A stretch of DNA of 64,000 nt from Ceratobasidium sp. AG-K. Lineage: Eukaryota; Basidiomycota; Agaricomycetes; Cantharellales; Ceratobasidiaceae. The stretch spans positions 930,001 through 994,000 of the forward strand of contig JAWNGF010000011.1 in the NCBI GenBank assembly GCA_037039685.1, given 5' to 3'. The number at the start of each line of letters is the position of its first letter. The first letter of the stretch is position 1. The position numbers and the translations under genes were made by a program. Below, in pieces: positions 11,571 through 22,611 of this stretch. The notes below the pieces were generated by a model. It was not told where the DNA came from. It saw only the letters and a program-made list of their open reading frames with translations, and did no database searches.

Positions 11571-12121
11571 ATAGGAGGACTGCGTAATAGATGAATGACA
11601 AAGCTTCAACTTTTGTCTGTGCAACATCTCGACCGGGATGCCCATATTTCATCTATGTGATATTATAGAGTGGAGGTGGGACCAGGTAAGGAAGGGACTT
11701 GTCCCCCGAAGAATGACAAGGCTGACAAATAGGGCGAAACCAGGATTGAATGCGTCCGCTAAGCTGAAATTGCTGCCGCTTAGCTGCCGTTCTGAGATGG
11801 TACGGGAAACAAATATGGTGGGGGCATCCACGGGATCACTTTCAATGACGGCGCCCCGAAATACGTGCGGCGATTCGACTCCATGAGGACAAAAGGTTTC
11901 AACTGGACGGGAGCAAACAAAACACTGTATTTCTGGTAGCAACAAGAACCACCCCATTAGCTTTCCCCTTCCATCACAAACGAAACAACAATCAAAAGGA
12001 AACCGAAACGAGTGTGGTGACAGACTGATTCGACTGGGTAACATGAGGTAAACGGGTGACTCGGGGGATAAAGTAAGAGAAACGTCCAAGGTCGGCTTTA
12101 GACCGATTATTACAACTGGAT

Positions 12122-15100
12122 TTACGCTCCCAACAAGCTATTCAGCGCCTTTTGTACATCGTACCCGTGCGTCTCGAGCGCATTCACTGCCTGGGTTCGG
12201 GTGAATCCCATTCCGCAGAGAGTCTTGACCGCCTCGACATCGTCATCCACAGCAGGGGTACCCGAGGTAGGGGCTGCCGAGCTAGTAGACGGCATCGGCG
12301 ACGGCAGATCGGGGATCGGCTCCTTGGCACCCTTGTCCTTCTTTCCCTTGCTCTTGTCCTTGGTGGTCTTGGAACGGCCAAATGACGGGAAATGCAAGCT
12401 CAGCTTCGAGTGACGCTGCGCGGGCTCGGGAGGAGGATCGAGCCGCATACGGGGGACGGCCTTGGGCGATTCGGAGCGCTTGCTGTTCCTGGGGGATGAT
12501 GCGCGGCCGGAATACGTGCTCGTCGCCGTCGGCGAAGTCGGCGGAGACGGGCGGGACATGGTTGAGGCGGTACCAGGAGCGCGAACGGGTGTAGGGATAG
12601 GGACCGGTTCAGGCGGAGGGGCCGACCTGGGGCCCGAGGAAAAAGCCGACCCAAATGCATCAAAAGACGGTTTGGCAGAGCCAGTATCGGGTTTGGACGT
12701 GGTCGACCCAGACAGACCAAACGCCTCGTCAAACGACTGGCCCTTGGCCGAGACGCTCTCGGGCTTGCCTTGGCTAGTCATGCTCGTGTTTCCGGTCCCA
12801 AACGCATCGTCAAACGAAAAAGCTCCGGGGACAGTGGGCGAAGCGGTGTTCTGGGTCATGGCAGTAAAGCCGCTGGCGGTGCCTTCGTCCTTGGTCGCGC
12901 TCGCAAAGTCAAAGTTATCGTCGAACGAGTTTTCAAAGCCAAATGCCGGCTTGGAAGTTTCACCCTGGTGGTTAGACGGGATACTGCAAGTAATGTGAGC
13001 CTGGGTTCCGGCTTGAATAGCACTACTCACGTCTTGAACGCTTCGTCAAACGCACTAGCACCAGTGGGCGCAGGGGCGACAGGAGACGACACGCCAAACG
13101 CATCGTCAAAGGCCGAGGCAGCAGGAGCGGGGGCCGAAGTTGTGGGGACTGGGAAAGGCGATGTGGCAGCAGCGGGAGCAGGGAAAGGCGAGGCAGAGGC
13201 AGCAGCTGCGGGGAAAGGCGAAGCAGCAGGAACAGGCGTAGGAGTAGTGGCCTCGACCGGCGCAGGCTCAGGCTCACCCAACCCCTTGCGCTTGGCCTGC
13301 TGATCCAACGGCTCATCGTCACTATCCGAATCTTCCTGTGGCTCCAATTCGGTCAGCGGGGGCAGGTCCTCACTCTTTCGCGCCGGAGTGTTTTGGAGCG
13401 AGAGGGCCGGGAACTGGGATACGGCTGCTGCGACGTCGGGGTCCTCGAGCGCCTTGATGTTGTTGGTCTCGGCTGGGTGGGTAGTTTCAGATTCCTTGGT
13501 TTGTTCGAGCTCGTTGGCTTTGCCCTTGTCCTGAGTGGGTTCGGGGGCTTTGCCTTTGTCCTGGGTGGGCTCGGCGGGTTTAGGCTTGTCCTCAGGCTCT
13601 TCGGCGTCCATGCCGAATGGATCTCCGTCGTCTGCGATACCGCCCGTAGAAGGCTGGCGGGCTGGGATAGGGGGCTTGGGGGTATCATTGTTGGCGACAG
13701 GAGCGGGGTTAGCCGCCAAGTTGGCAGTGCTATCGTCAGTCGGCTTGGCAGGTTCGGTAAACGAGTCTCCAAAGACGGCATCAAACGCGGACGAGCCCTC
13801 GGGTGCGCCGAATGGCGAAATGACAGTGGGCGAAGCAAAGGACGCAGTAGCATCGGGCGAACCAGGTCCGCTAAACGGCGAGGTAGGCGCACCAGTACCG
13901 AATGGCGAAGCATTGGCTGGCACATCGCCAAACGGCAAAGCGCTCGAACTGGCCCCACGCAGCCTGTCAAACGGATTCGTGCTACCGGCGCGTTGAGGGG
14001 CCTTGTCCGCCGGAGTGGCCGCACGCGAAATGGGGAGCTCGACCTGGGCGGGCGAGAGTCGGTCCAAGTTGCCGGTTGCTTGGGGGCTGAGCGTCGCAGC
14101 ACCATTGATAGTCGGGACGGGCGCAACGATCGCAGGTTCGGCATGTCCTTCCGCGACCTGGCGCTCGACATCTTCGAGCTCTTGCCGCGCCTCTTCGCCT
14201 TCCTTCTTGACATCCTCGCCTTCCTTCTCGACCTTGGCCTTTTCACCCTCGACGGTCCCAAGCTGCTTGCGTGCAATCGCGAGCATACCCTTGATTTGCC
14301 TCGTCTCACGTTTAAACTTTTCCACCTCGCCCTTGGCACGCTCAACCTCTTCCGACACCTCGCCGACCTTGCGTTGCACAGCCCGCAACTCCTCCTTGTC
14401 CCTCAACAACCCCGTCTCGAGTTCACCGCGCTCAATACGAGTCGCACTCGCCTCGCTCTCGACGCGAATCAACTCCTCACGGACCTTGGCGAGTTCAGCA
14501 TCTTGGGCAACCTTGCGCGTCCGAATCTCGGCGAGGTGCGTTTCTTCCGTCGCCCGAGCGGCCGTGGCGCGGGCGAGTTGTTCCTTGAGCGAGGCGAGGT
14601 CCGCGGCAGTGGCGTCGGCCGAGGCAGATGCGGCCTGGCGTTGGGCGGTCGTCGAGTCGAGGGCGCGTTGGGTGCTTGCGAGTTGGTTTTGGACGTTTGC
14701 GATTTCGATGGATTGGGTTGCGGCGGCGGCCTTGTTGGTGCCGTTGGGTGCGGGAGAGGTGACTGCTGGCGAAGCAGGTTCGTCGTCGTCGTCATCGTCG
14801 AATAGGTTACGTTGGGGTTGGGCTGACGAGATGTGAGTGGCGACCAAGGGACGAGAATAGATGCTTACGAGCTGGCATTGTCATAGCTGGAGGCATTGAC
14901 GTGGGAGCCGGAAGCGGGGCGGCGGCCGGTGGGGTGGGAGTCTGAACGGGCTCATCGAGCGACCACAAGTCGCGGATCGTTTCGCCTGCAACAATGTCAA
15001 TAAACAACCAACGACTGACGCACAGCACATACTCTGAGTTGGTTGTGCCGGAGCCGGCGCCGGCGCGCCACCTCGGTAACTCGGCGGAATCAGCGACTGC

Positions 15101-16488
15101 GGGAGTTCATTGGGAACCTCGCGCCCGGCAAGCTTGCCATTAATGAGATGCATGGCAACGGCGAACCCGTCGCGCGTCAGCTTTCCGTCATGGTTTAGAT
15201 CGGACAAGTCCCTAGTCCAAGTTAGGTCAAGTCCAACACGACACAACTGACTCACCAGACTTGAGCGAGAATCGCTTCGGGGAGCTTGGACTGGACCATG
15301 AATGCCACGGCCACGTCGCCCTCGATGAATCCGCGTCCTTGGGGATCCAGAGTCGCAAAGAACGAGTCCGACTTGGCCTTTTCTTCGGCAGTCACGTCCC
15401 ATTTGGGTTGGGAGAATGCTTGTGGGATGGCAAACGGCTGGCCGGTCATTTGAGGGCGGAGAACCGACGCATTTTGACTAAACTGGGACTGTCCGGTGTA
15501 CTGTGGCGTAATACCACGCTGTCCGGTATACTGAGGCTGGAGTGGCGGCTGGCCCGTGTACTGGGCGCGAATCGGACTGGCGGCGCGTTGCGGGAATGCG
15601 GGAGAGGCGCGCGAGCCGGTGCTGGTGCCGGTAAACTGGGCTTGAAGGGGCGAGCCGACCGAGGGCCGAGACGCACCTCCGCTGGCCTGCTCGTACAAGC
15701 CCGGGGGAAGCGAGGGGGGAAGGATCTGCAGTGCGCCGGTCATGACCGACTGGATGAGGAACATGCCAATGATAAAGTCGGTCGAGTCGAGCGAGCCGCG
15801 TTCGTGTGTGTCTGCGAGGTGCCTGTGGGGATGTGAGAGAGTGTTGATCAGGAACATGAAATGCTGACCAAATCTGGCTGAGCTTTTCGGTGGGGAGTTT
15901 GGACCTGAGGAACAGGTCGCGGGCCTTGTCGCCTGCAGAGTGTGAGTGCGAGTAGAGCCAGAGCATGGGACTTACCACTTAGTAGACCTTGAGATGGACC
16001 GCTCTGGAAGAACATGCGCAGGAACTTTTGACGGTCGTCTGGGGTAAGCGGGGGCATCGCCGGACGCGCCGGGAGCGACGGGGGAGGGGACCTGGCCAAT
16101 GGCATGGGCGAGCCGGGGTTGGACGACACACCCGGAATAGGAATACCCTTGATGGTCGGCAGCGGACCGACTGCGGCGTGTGAGCGCGTCATCGACTGAT
16201 GTACAAGCACTTACCTCGCGTAATCAGCTCTTTCTTGGGTGTCTCGCCAGCCTGAGCCCAGCCAATCAGGCGCAGGGCAATTCCAAGCCCAGCGTCGGTC
16301 AGAAAACCATTGTTTTCGGTGTCGGAGAGCTGCCAGATCTCGCCGAGTGTTGCGGGGGGCAAGCCGGACCCCGCGAATACCTTGACGGCCTCGTCGCCAG
16401 TGACGACGCCCAGGTCCTGTGTGTCGGCCTTGGCGAACACGGCCTTGATCACCTGCTGCTCTTGCGCCGACGGTTCAAACCCGGTCAT
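12122..16488 (-). CDS. EDE1: EDE1, EH-domain endocytic scaffold protein
   Basis: Eps15-like early endocytic scaffold of about 1,340 residues with seven short introns. Three N-terminal EH domains bind NPF peptides: EH1 begins [17 protein letters not shown] with a Ca-loop-like [12 protein letters not shown]2 spans [14 protein letters not shown] to about [12 protein letters not shown]3 contains [18 protein letters not shown] and [17 protein letters not shown] linker with repeated QYTGQ units separates EH2 and EH3. A long coiled coil follows (plus coordinates about 14200-14750), then a disordered region with repeated F-D-x-A-F-G motifs and one TNPF, and a C-terminal UBA domain that binds ubiquitin. 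The order EH-EH-EH, coiled coil, UBA is diagnostic for fungal EDE1. Start is the ATG at 16488. Its last exon was copied to 9283-9491. Confidence 0.95.
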
Positions 16489-16600
16489 GTTGTGGAAGTT
16501 GTCCGTGAGACGAACAGGTGACTAATCCCATTAGCGCCATTTACGTCATCCCGGCGCTTGCCCTGCCCCTGGCGCTAGACGTGTCACGTCCAGCCGCGCC
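16489..16600. promoter_or_regulatory. 112-base divergent promoter of EDE1 and PMT2
   Basis: The start codons of EDE1 (-) and the mannosyltransferase (+) are separated by only 112 bases. The gap contains TTACGTCAT (16541-16549), a CRE/bZIP-type palindrome, and a second ACGT core in GTGTCACGTCC (about 16581-16591). Co-regulation is possible but inferred. Confidence 0.5.
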
Positions 16601-19299
16601 ATGCATCGACCGCACCAGGCCGTGGAGATCCCGGGCTACGCATCCGACGACCACGACACACATCTCCCGCTGCATATGGAATCCGACTCGACACGTCGGC
16701 GCTTTGTCCACTCGGAAAAGTCCGACGTCTGGCCCATCGACGACGACGACGCCAAAGACGTCTATGGCAAGGCCAAGGCTGGCTTCCACACTGGCAGGCT
16801 CGGGCCAGTCAGGCGCCAACAGAGCGCCCCACCCACCAACATTGTACGTGCCCAGTCCGCAGCAGTCGCCGTGCTTACGTTTCCCAGACCGAATTTATCC
16901 AACAAAATAGCGAACTGGTTCCCCCCGTCATCTACACGTTGCTCTCCTGCTGGACCAGGTTCTACAACATCGGCAAGTCGGATATTGTCGTGTGGGACGA
17001 GGCCCATTTCGGCAAGTTTGGCTCGCACTACCTCAAGCGCGAGTTTTACTTTGATGTCCATCCCCCGCTGGGCAAGATGCTCGTCGGACTGGCCGGGTTA
17101 CTCTCTGGCTACGACGGCTCGTTTGAATTTAAATCGGGCGAGAAATACCCCGACTCGGTTCCGTACATCACCATGCGCGTCATGTTAGCGCTGTTCGGCG
17201 TCGCCATGGTCCCCCTCGCCTGGTTCACCGCCAAAGAGCTCAGGTTCTCCAACCGTGCCTGCCACCTCGTCACAATCATGACTCTATGTGGTATGTCTCC
17301 CAGAGCCAGCTCATCCCCGAGCTAACTCCGTCCAGATCTCGCCTGGCTCTGCATCAGCCGATTCATCCTCCTCGACTCGATGCTTCTCTGCTTTACCTTT
17401 ACCACCGTCTTTTGTCTCACCAAATTCGTCAACCAGCAGTACCAGTAAGTCCATCACCCTGCACTAGACCCATCTCACCCCCGCAGATCCTTTTCCTTCG
17501 ACTGGTGGCTCTGGCTCGCAGCGACCGGCTGGTCCATCGGCTGCGTGATCAGCGTCAAATGGGTCGGGTTCTTTGTCACCGCACTCGTCGGCGCATACAC
17601 CCTCGAAGACCTCTGGGACAAATTTGGCGACCTGCGCATGCCCGTCGTAAGTCGCATTTCACATACCCCGCACCCACTCATCCCGTCCGCAGCGAACGTA
17701 CATCAAACACTGGATCGCACGTGGACTGTGCTTGATCGTATTGCCCATTCTCATCTACATGGCATCGTTCAAACTTCATTTCCTCGTGCTCAACCATTCG
17801 GGCCCTGGAGACGCCCAAATGAGTTCCTTGTTCCAGGCCAACCTCGTGGGCAACGACTTTGCCCAGAACCCGCTCGGTAAGTTCACCTAATCGCGTCGAC
17901 CCTATCTAACCCCCCGCAGAAATCATGTTTGGGTCCAAAGTGACGCTGAAAAACGTCGGCTACGGAGGTGGCCTCTTGCACTCGCACGTCCAGACCTTCC
18001 CCGTCGGATCGCAACAACAGCAAGTCACCTGCTACCACTACAAAGATGACAACAACCACTGGTCGTTCCTCCCTCCCTGGGGCTCACCCTCGACTGAAGT
18101 CGACCCCAACGGTGAACTCGTCCCGGTCCTGCACGGCTCCGTCGTCCGAATGCGACACACCCCCACTGGGCGCAACCTCCACTCGCATACGGTCACCGCC
18201 CCCGTCACGAAATCCAACTATGAAGTCAGCTGCTACGGCAACACGACGGTCGGGGATAACCATGACCACTGGGTTGTTGAAGTCGTCGACGACTTGCATC
18301 GCGGCAGGAGAGAAAAGGTCGACACGATTCATTCGTTGACGACCCGCCTGCGGTTCAGACATCAGGCGCTGGGATGTTATCTGCGTGCTGCAAATGCGGT
18401 TTTGCCTCAGTGGGGATTCAAACAGATTGAAGTCTCGTGCACCAAGGACAACGACCCGAGCGACACGCATACCTATTGGAACATTGAAAGCCACTGGAAC
18501 TCGCGCCGTAAGTCCCCACCCAGACCCACACCGCAGCCTACTGACACACCTCCAGTCCCATCCGGAAACGCCAAACTCTACTCGTCCCCCTTTTTCCGCG
18601 ACTTTTGGCACCTCAACATCGCGATGATGACCTCGAACAACGCACTCGTCCCCGACCCAGACAAGGAAGACATTCTCGCGTCCAAGCCCACTGAATGGCC
18701 GTTCCTCCACGTCGGGCTGCGGATGTGCGGGTGGGGCGACGACCAAGTCAAGTACTACCTCCTCGGACACCCGATCGTTGGTGGTCGGGCAGCATCGCGC
18801 TCGGACTCGCTCTCCTCGCGACAGGAATGTACCTCATGCGCGCTCAGCGCCGCTATGTCGATTTCGGACCCGGCGAATGGGACCAGTTTTCGTATGTGAC
18901 CAAGCTGGCGTTTTTCGGCTGGGCGTTCCATTTCCGTGAGTCGCGTTTGTCTATGGTGGGCGTGTACTAATGATATGGTAGTTCCGTTTTTGGTCATGGG
19001 TCGAGTGACGTATATCCACCACTACCTCCCCGCGCTCTGGTTCTCGGTCATCATGGTCGGCCATCTGTTCAATCATTTCGTGTTTACCGCGCGTATTTCT
19101 GAGAAAACCAAGTGGATCGTGTTTGCGGGTGCCGTCTCGATTATCGTGGGCGTGTTTTGGTGGTTCCGAGGCATCGCGTTTGGTATCACTGGGCCGATTG
19201 GAGATTACTGGGGACTCGGGTGGAGAAAGGTACGTCTTTTGACTCCTTTTACCACCACAGCGTCTAACTTGCACCCCACAGACGTGGAATATTTATTAG
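16601..19299 (+). CDS. PMT2: dolichyl-phosphate-mannose protein mannosyltransferase, PMT2 type
   Basis: ER membrane enzyme that transfers mannose from dolichyl-phosphate mannose to Ser/Thr. About 750 residues over roughly ten exons. Visible features: WDEAHFGKF and [11 protein letters not shown] of the catalytic N-terminal half; luminal MIR repeats ([25 protein letters not shown], and a third near [13 protein letters not shown]); several C-terminal membrane spans; and the end GWRK-TWNIY after the last intron. The HPPLGKM and GYDGSFEF motifs fit the PMT2 rather than the PMT1 or PMT4 subfamily. Near 18777-18780 the frame breaks by one base between YYLLGHPIV and [12 protein letters not shown], inside conserved sequence (family consensus has two Trp there). 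This is an assembly error or a lesion. Confidence 0.9.
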
Positions 19300-19423
19300 C
19301 TCCGAATAGAAAAACAACTGCTCTTGTTGTACTCGGGGCTGTATGCTATACCCCAGCTCATAAAATGTTTTTGCTCTATGTTGTGGTAACAGGGTTTAGT
19401 TTTGGTATATACGTGTGCGGTAT

Positions 19424-20543
19424 CTAGCGAAGTTGTGGAACGGCGGGGTCCCATGGGCCTCGTATTCGACTGGGTGGGTAAGACAAGGTTGGGGCAAAGG
19501 TTGAGGTGGACGCACTTTTTGAATCGTTGGCTCCAGAGTAGTACGGCGGGCGAACCGAACGTTACGAGGCCCAGGAGTGCAGCGAGAGCGGGTACGAGCG
19601 AGGGCGTGGGTAGCTCGCTGAGTGATATCCACGTCGTCAGGCAGGTAAGGAGTAAGGAAGGGATGGGGTATCTCTACACATTCAATTAGTTCAGGTAACT
19701 GGCGCTCTCAGAAACTCACTTGAAGACGCTGCCTCAAAAGAGGTAACAACGCAAACGACTGAACAGCATAGAGCATAAGCGAAAACACGGCTATATCCGT
19801 TTGAAGTCGCGACGCCAAAACAACACTCGCTGAAACAGCCGCATTCATCGAAATTACCGAGGTCAATCTGTCCCACCAGTCAGATACACAGCTAACCGAG
19901 CGTTTGACGACGTACCCTCCCTGTGCCTCTCCCCCTCTGACACGTACGACTTGTCGTTCAGGCGTATAGTCCGCGAGCAGTGCGTGAAGGATGAACAAAC
20001 TCGCCGACAATGCCCAGATCGAGTCGTCCGACGTAGCGGCTGTGAGTGTGCGCAAGACTGGTGCCAAGGACGAGAGCGCCAGAAAAACTAGGATAGATGA
20101 CTTGACGGCCTGAGCGAGCCGGTTGCGTTTACGGCTGAGGTTGTATGGGTTTGGACTAGGGGTTGGGTCCGGCGTCGATGAAGAGGATAGTTCGTAGATT
20201 AGAAACCCGAGCACCGAGAGCGTCGAACCGGCATAAACTAGCACGCGAGGGTCAAGTAGGCCAGACCTGAGGCGAGCAAATATGGAGAGAAAGAGTGCAG
20301 TATTGGCCAGATGTTGTGTGACAGGTAAAATGGTTTTCCACAACGAGAGGTAGGTGTATGGCTTTAGGTTGGCTAACGCCTGCTCAGTCCAGAGGTTGAA
20401 AGCGAGTCAGGAATTCTTACTGTTGCGCTGGAGGGAGCTTAGAAAGGTCCGAGGGACGTGATTGTCAGGAAAGTTTTGTTTTTTCCAGAGTATATTTTGC
20501 CATGGTTCGCTTTCTGGTCCAAGGGGGGTGATACATGGTGCAT
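19424..20543 (-). CDS. GPI2: GPI2 / PIG-C, GPI-GlcNAc transferase subunit
   Basis: Subunit of the ER complex that transfers GlcNAc to phosphatidylinositol, the first step of GPI-anchor synthesis. Multi-spanning protein of about 310 residues. Exon 1 encodes EPWQNILWKKQNFPDNHVP; then LPVTQHLANTALF, ISMNAAVSASVVLASRL and, after two hand-resolved introns (19674-19719 and 19470-19515), the membrane-rich LVPALAALLGLVTFGSP and the family-typical tail FKNRIRGPWDPAVPQLR. The naive ORF ending at 19708 misses these last two exons. The 5' end is uncertain: the ATG at 20543 is one base out of frame with EPWQNIL across a C6 run (20523-20528), so either a base is missing or the start is elsewhere. Tail to tail with PMT2, 124 bases apart. 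Confidence 0.88.
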
Positions 20544-20639
20544 GTGGTGGTTAACGGCAAGAAAAGTGGAAACGAGAAGGGGGACTTGAGGGCCAAACGC
20601 TGCATACTATGACATGTATAACTGGGCTCCCTCAACAAG

Positions 20640-20742
20640 TCTTCCGTGGCGCAATCGGTGGCGCGTCTGACTGTTAGTCATCAAGCATTTGCTTTGAGGT
20701 CACGTGATCAGAAGGTTGCTGGTTCGAGCCCAGCCGGGAGAG
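20640..20742 (+). tRNA. tRNA-Asn (GTT) with 30-base intron
   Basis: Full cloverleaf: acceptor TCTTCCG/CGGGAGA with one G-U pair, D stem GCGC/GCGC, anticodon stem TCTGA/TCAGA, loop CTGTTA+A with anticodon GTT, five-base variable loop AGGTT, and T arm GCTGG-TTCGAGC-CCAGC, followed by discriminator G. The intron occupies 20677-20706 after position 37, the canonical site. A TTTT run directly follows (Pol III terminator). It lies 97 bases from the GPI2 start, on the other strand. Confidence 0.93.
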
Positions 20743-20889
20743 CTTTTGTTTCGCGCTGAGTTTCTTTTTCGACAGTACTGTCCGTTTCTCACATCTGGTG
20801 GCACATAAACACAAAATCAGGTACACCTCGTCCTACGAACATCTACTGTCAAAGTGCAATTTAAACGTTCCATATCCCAGAATCAAAGT

Positions 20890-22442
20890 TTACAAGGGGC
20901 GCACCCCAGCCCAGGCACGAAGTTGCTCATAGAGCAGCAATGTCAAAGTTGTATGCGAGCCCAGCTAAATTCAACAGATTCAATTCGTATTCACAAGATA
21001 AACCCGAAGACTTACTCGGATCCAGCACATTCCAAACCCCTGACAAACGAGCATAAGAACTATACGAGGATTGGATGAAAGCGTACCAACTTTGTAGTAT
21101 GCAAATGGTCCCTCGTTGCGCAATGTCGTGACCATACAGTCCAAAATTCCCTTGTACGCGCGATGATGGTCATTCATCATCCGTACTTTGATCACATCTA
21201 GCAAAAAATCAACCCAAGTGTGTAATGCCAGACGGATCGACCTACCCACTGGGTTAGATGCGATGGAGCATACTAATCTATGTAATTTGGCACGTTTCAT
21301 GTCTTGTTGGCCCAACATAATTGTCACTCACCCAGCAAACAGACTCGAGGTCAAATGCAGGGGCATCCCCTCGGGCATCAGCTCCCGACTCTTGACTACT
21401 TGCTTGAAATGGTCATACGATCCTATCTGTGCAACTGTGATTACCGCTCCGCGAGTAACAGTAGCAGATGTTCCACGCCAGAGCGAACGCAGACCGCCCG
21501 GCAGCGTACCTCCTCCTTCTTTATAAACCGACTTGAAGGAGGATGATATAGTAGCGTACTGAGGCTCAGGGATCCGACGATACGCCTGCATGCGGACTGA
21601 ATAATTTGTGAGTGGCCTCGTTCGACACGAAACAGCATGAGAGTTACTTTTAATCAAATCTGTCGGGTTGGCTATCGCCGCGCCAACTGCTCCAGACAGT
21701 AATCCCGAAATTGCTTTCAAAGGTACACCCTCTCTTGTAAGGTTGCCGTTTGACAAGTCACACAAGCTTCGATGGAGTCAGTCGATTAACCTGGCCTACG
21801 CTATATGCGCGAGCAACTTACAGATCCTTGTGCGTTTCGTATGTACCCAAGCGGATAGTCGCATATATACCCTCTCTCAGCATACTAGCCCGTACGCCGC
21901 TCATGAGAGTTAATGGACCTTCTGACACAATCATAGTTCGAGCAATATTGAAGAAAGACCTGGATGTTGGTTCTTGTTTCTGTCAGTTTCAGACGTAAAC
22001 TCGGCTCGAAATGAAACATACTGTCGGTTTGAAGTTGTTGGCGGACCTAGTATGTAATAATCTAGTAAAAATCTCATGATATCAGATTATTTTACCTTGA
22101 TACTGCCACAACATGATCCGGGGCAGTCATCTGACGTGTGGGCTCAGCTGTTCTCATAACTGAATAGACCTTGGCTCACACGTCGATGGGGTTGGTGACA
22201 GCAGAACTAAAAACATCTAATACAATATCAGTTGGCGCTAAATGGAGAATTGCGTACTCACTGCTTAGCCCCGCCCCTACGAATCTAACTACAAAATCGT
22301 AGTTTGGAAGTTGGCGGATCGACTTTGGAACAATAGCGCGGTGCTCGTGAAGGTCTTTCCAATCGAGCCCAATTGCTGCGTCGCTGGAATCCTTTTCATC
22401 CCCAAGCAAGTGAAATTTCGAAGAGTCGTGTTTAGTTCCCAT
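20890..22442 (-). CDS. mitochondrial carrier family protein, UCP/dicarboxylate-carrier-like
   Basis: Inner-membrane solute carrier with three repeats. Repeat 1 reads FVGAGLS / AVTNPIDVIKVRQQLQTD; repeat 2 has AAIANPTDLIKVRMQAYRR; repeat 3 has VDVIKVRMMNDHHRAYKG and ends RLGSHTTLTLLLYEQLRAWA. Signatures P-x-D-x-I-K-x-R are visible in each repeat. The closest style is the dicarboxylate/UCP (SLC25A30-like) branch; substrate is not certain. At least ten small exons, including a 7-base exon (22096-22102) carrying the Ile-Lys of the first signature. The C-terminal exon after CWIR was found by hand; the stop is at 20890-20892. Divergent from DBP5, with 169 bases between starts. Confidence 0.88.
22096..22102 (-). 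other. 7-base exon of the carrier gene
   Basis: Reads TATCAAG on the minus strand, between a CAG acceptor and GTAAAATA donor. It joins ...IDV to VRQQLQ, completing the family signature D-V-I-K-V-R in frame. No other join I tried restores the motif. Confidence 0.75.
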
Positions 22443-22611
22443 TTGGGGGTTTCTACTGCAAGGCGATGGTGGTTCCGAATAAAGTCTTGATTAGTGCATA
22501 ACGCCAAAGTCATGTGACTCGCAGCCAGGCAAACTCTCCAATTCTCCCTCATCCTGCTTTTGCCTCGAAACGCGCGTATTCAACCTAAAACCGTAGTCTA
22601 ATCGCCCAGAA

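Larger units (their letters stand above)
10515..12331. repeat. segmental duplication, copy 2
   Basis: Direct repeat of 7690-9491. Here the EDE1 part is continuous with the full EDE1 gene, so this side carries the ancestral EDE1 junction. The copy carries GST paralogue 3, its shared 3' flank, and the EDE1 3' UTR and UBA exon. An A14 run between TATA box and start codon distinguishes this promoter from copy 1. Confidence 0.9.

Noticed and set aside
13393..14805. Long plus-strand open frame (470 codons) opposite EDE1
   Set aside because: It is a shadow of the low-complexity coiled coil and Pro/Ser-rich linker of EDE1, with no start context or domain.
14003..14836. Second plus-strand frame opposite EDE1, Ser/Arg-rich
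   Set aside because: It is a composition artefact of the same region.
18741..18793. A GTCAAG..GGGCAG intron in PMT2 that would remove the frame break
   Set aside because: It would delete conserved membrane sequence (KYYLLG..) found throughout the family.
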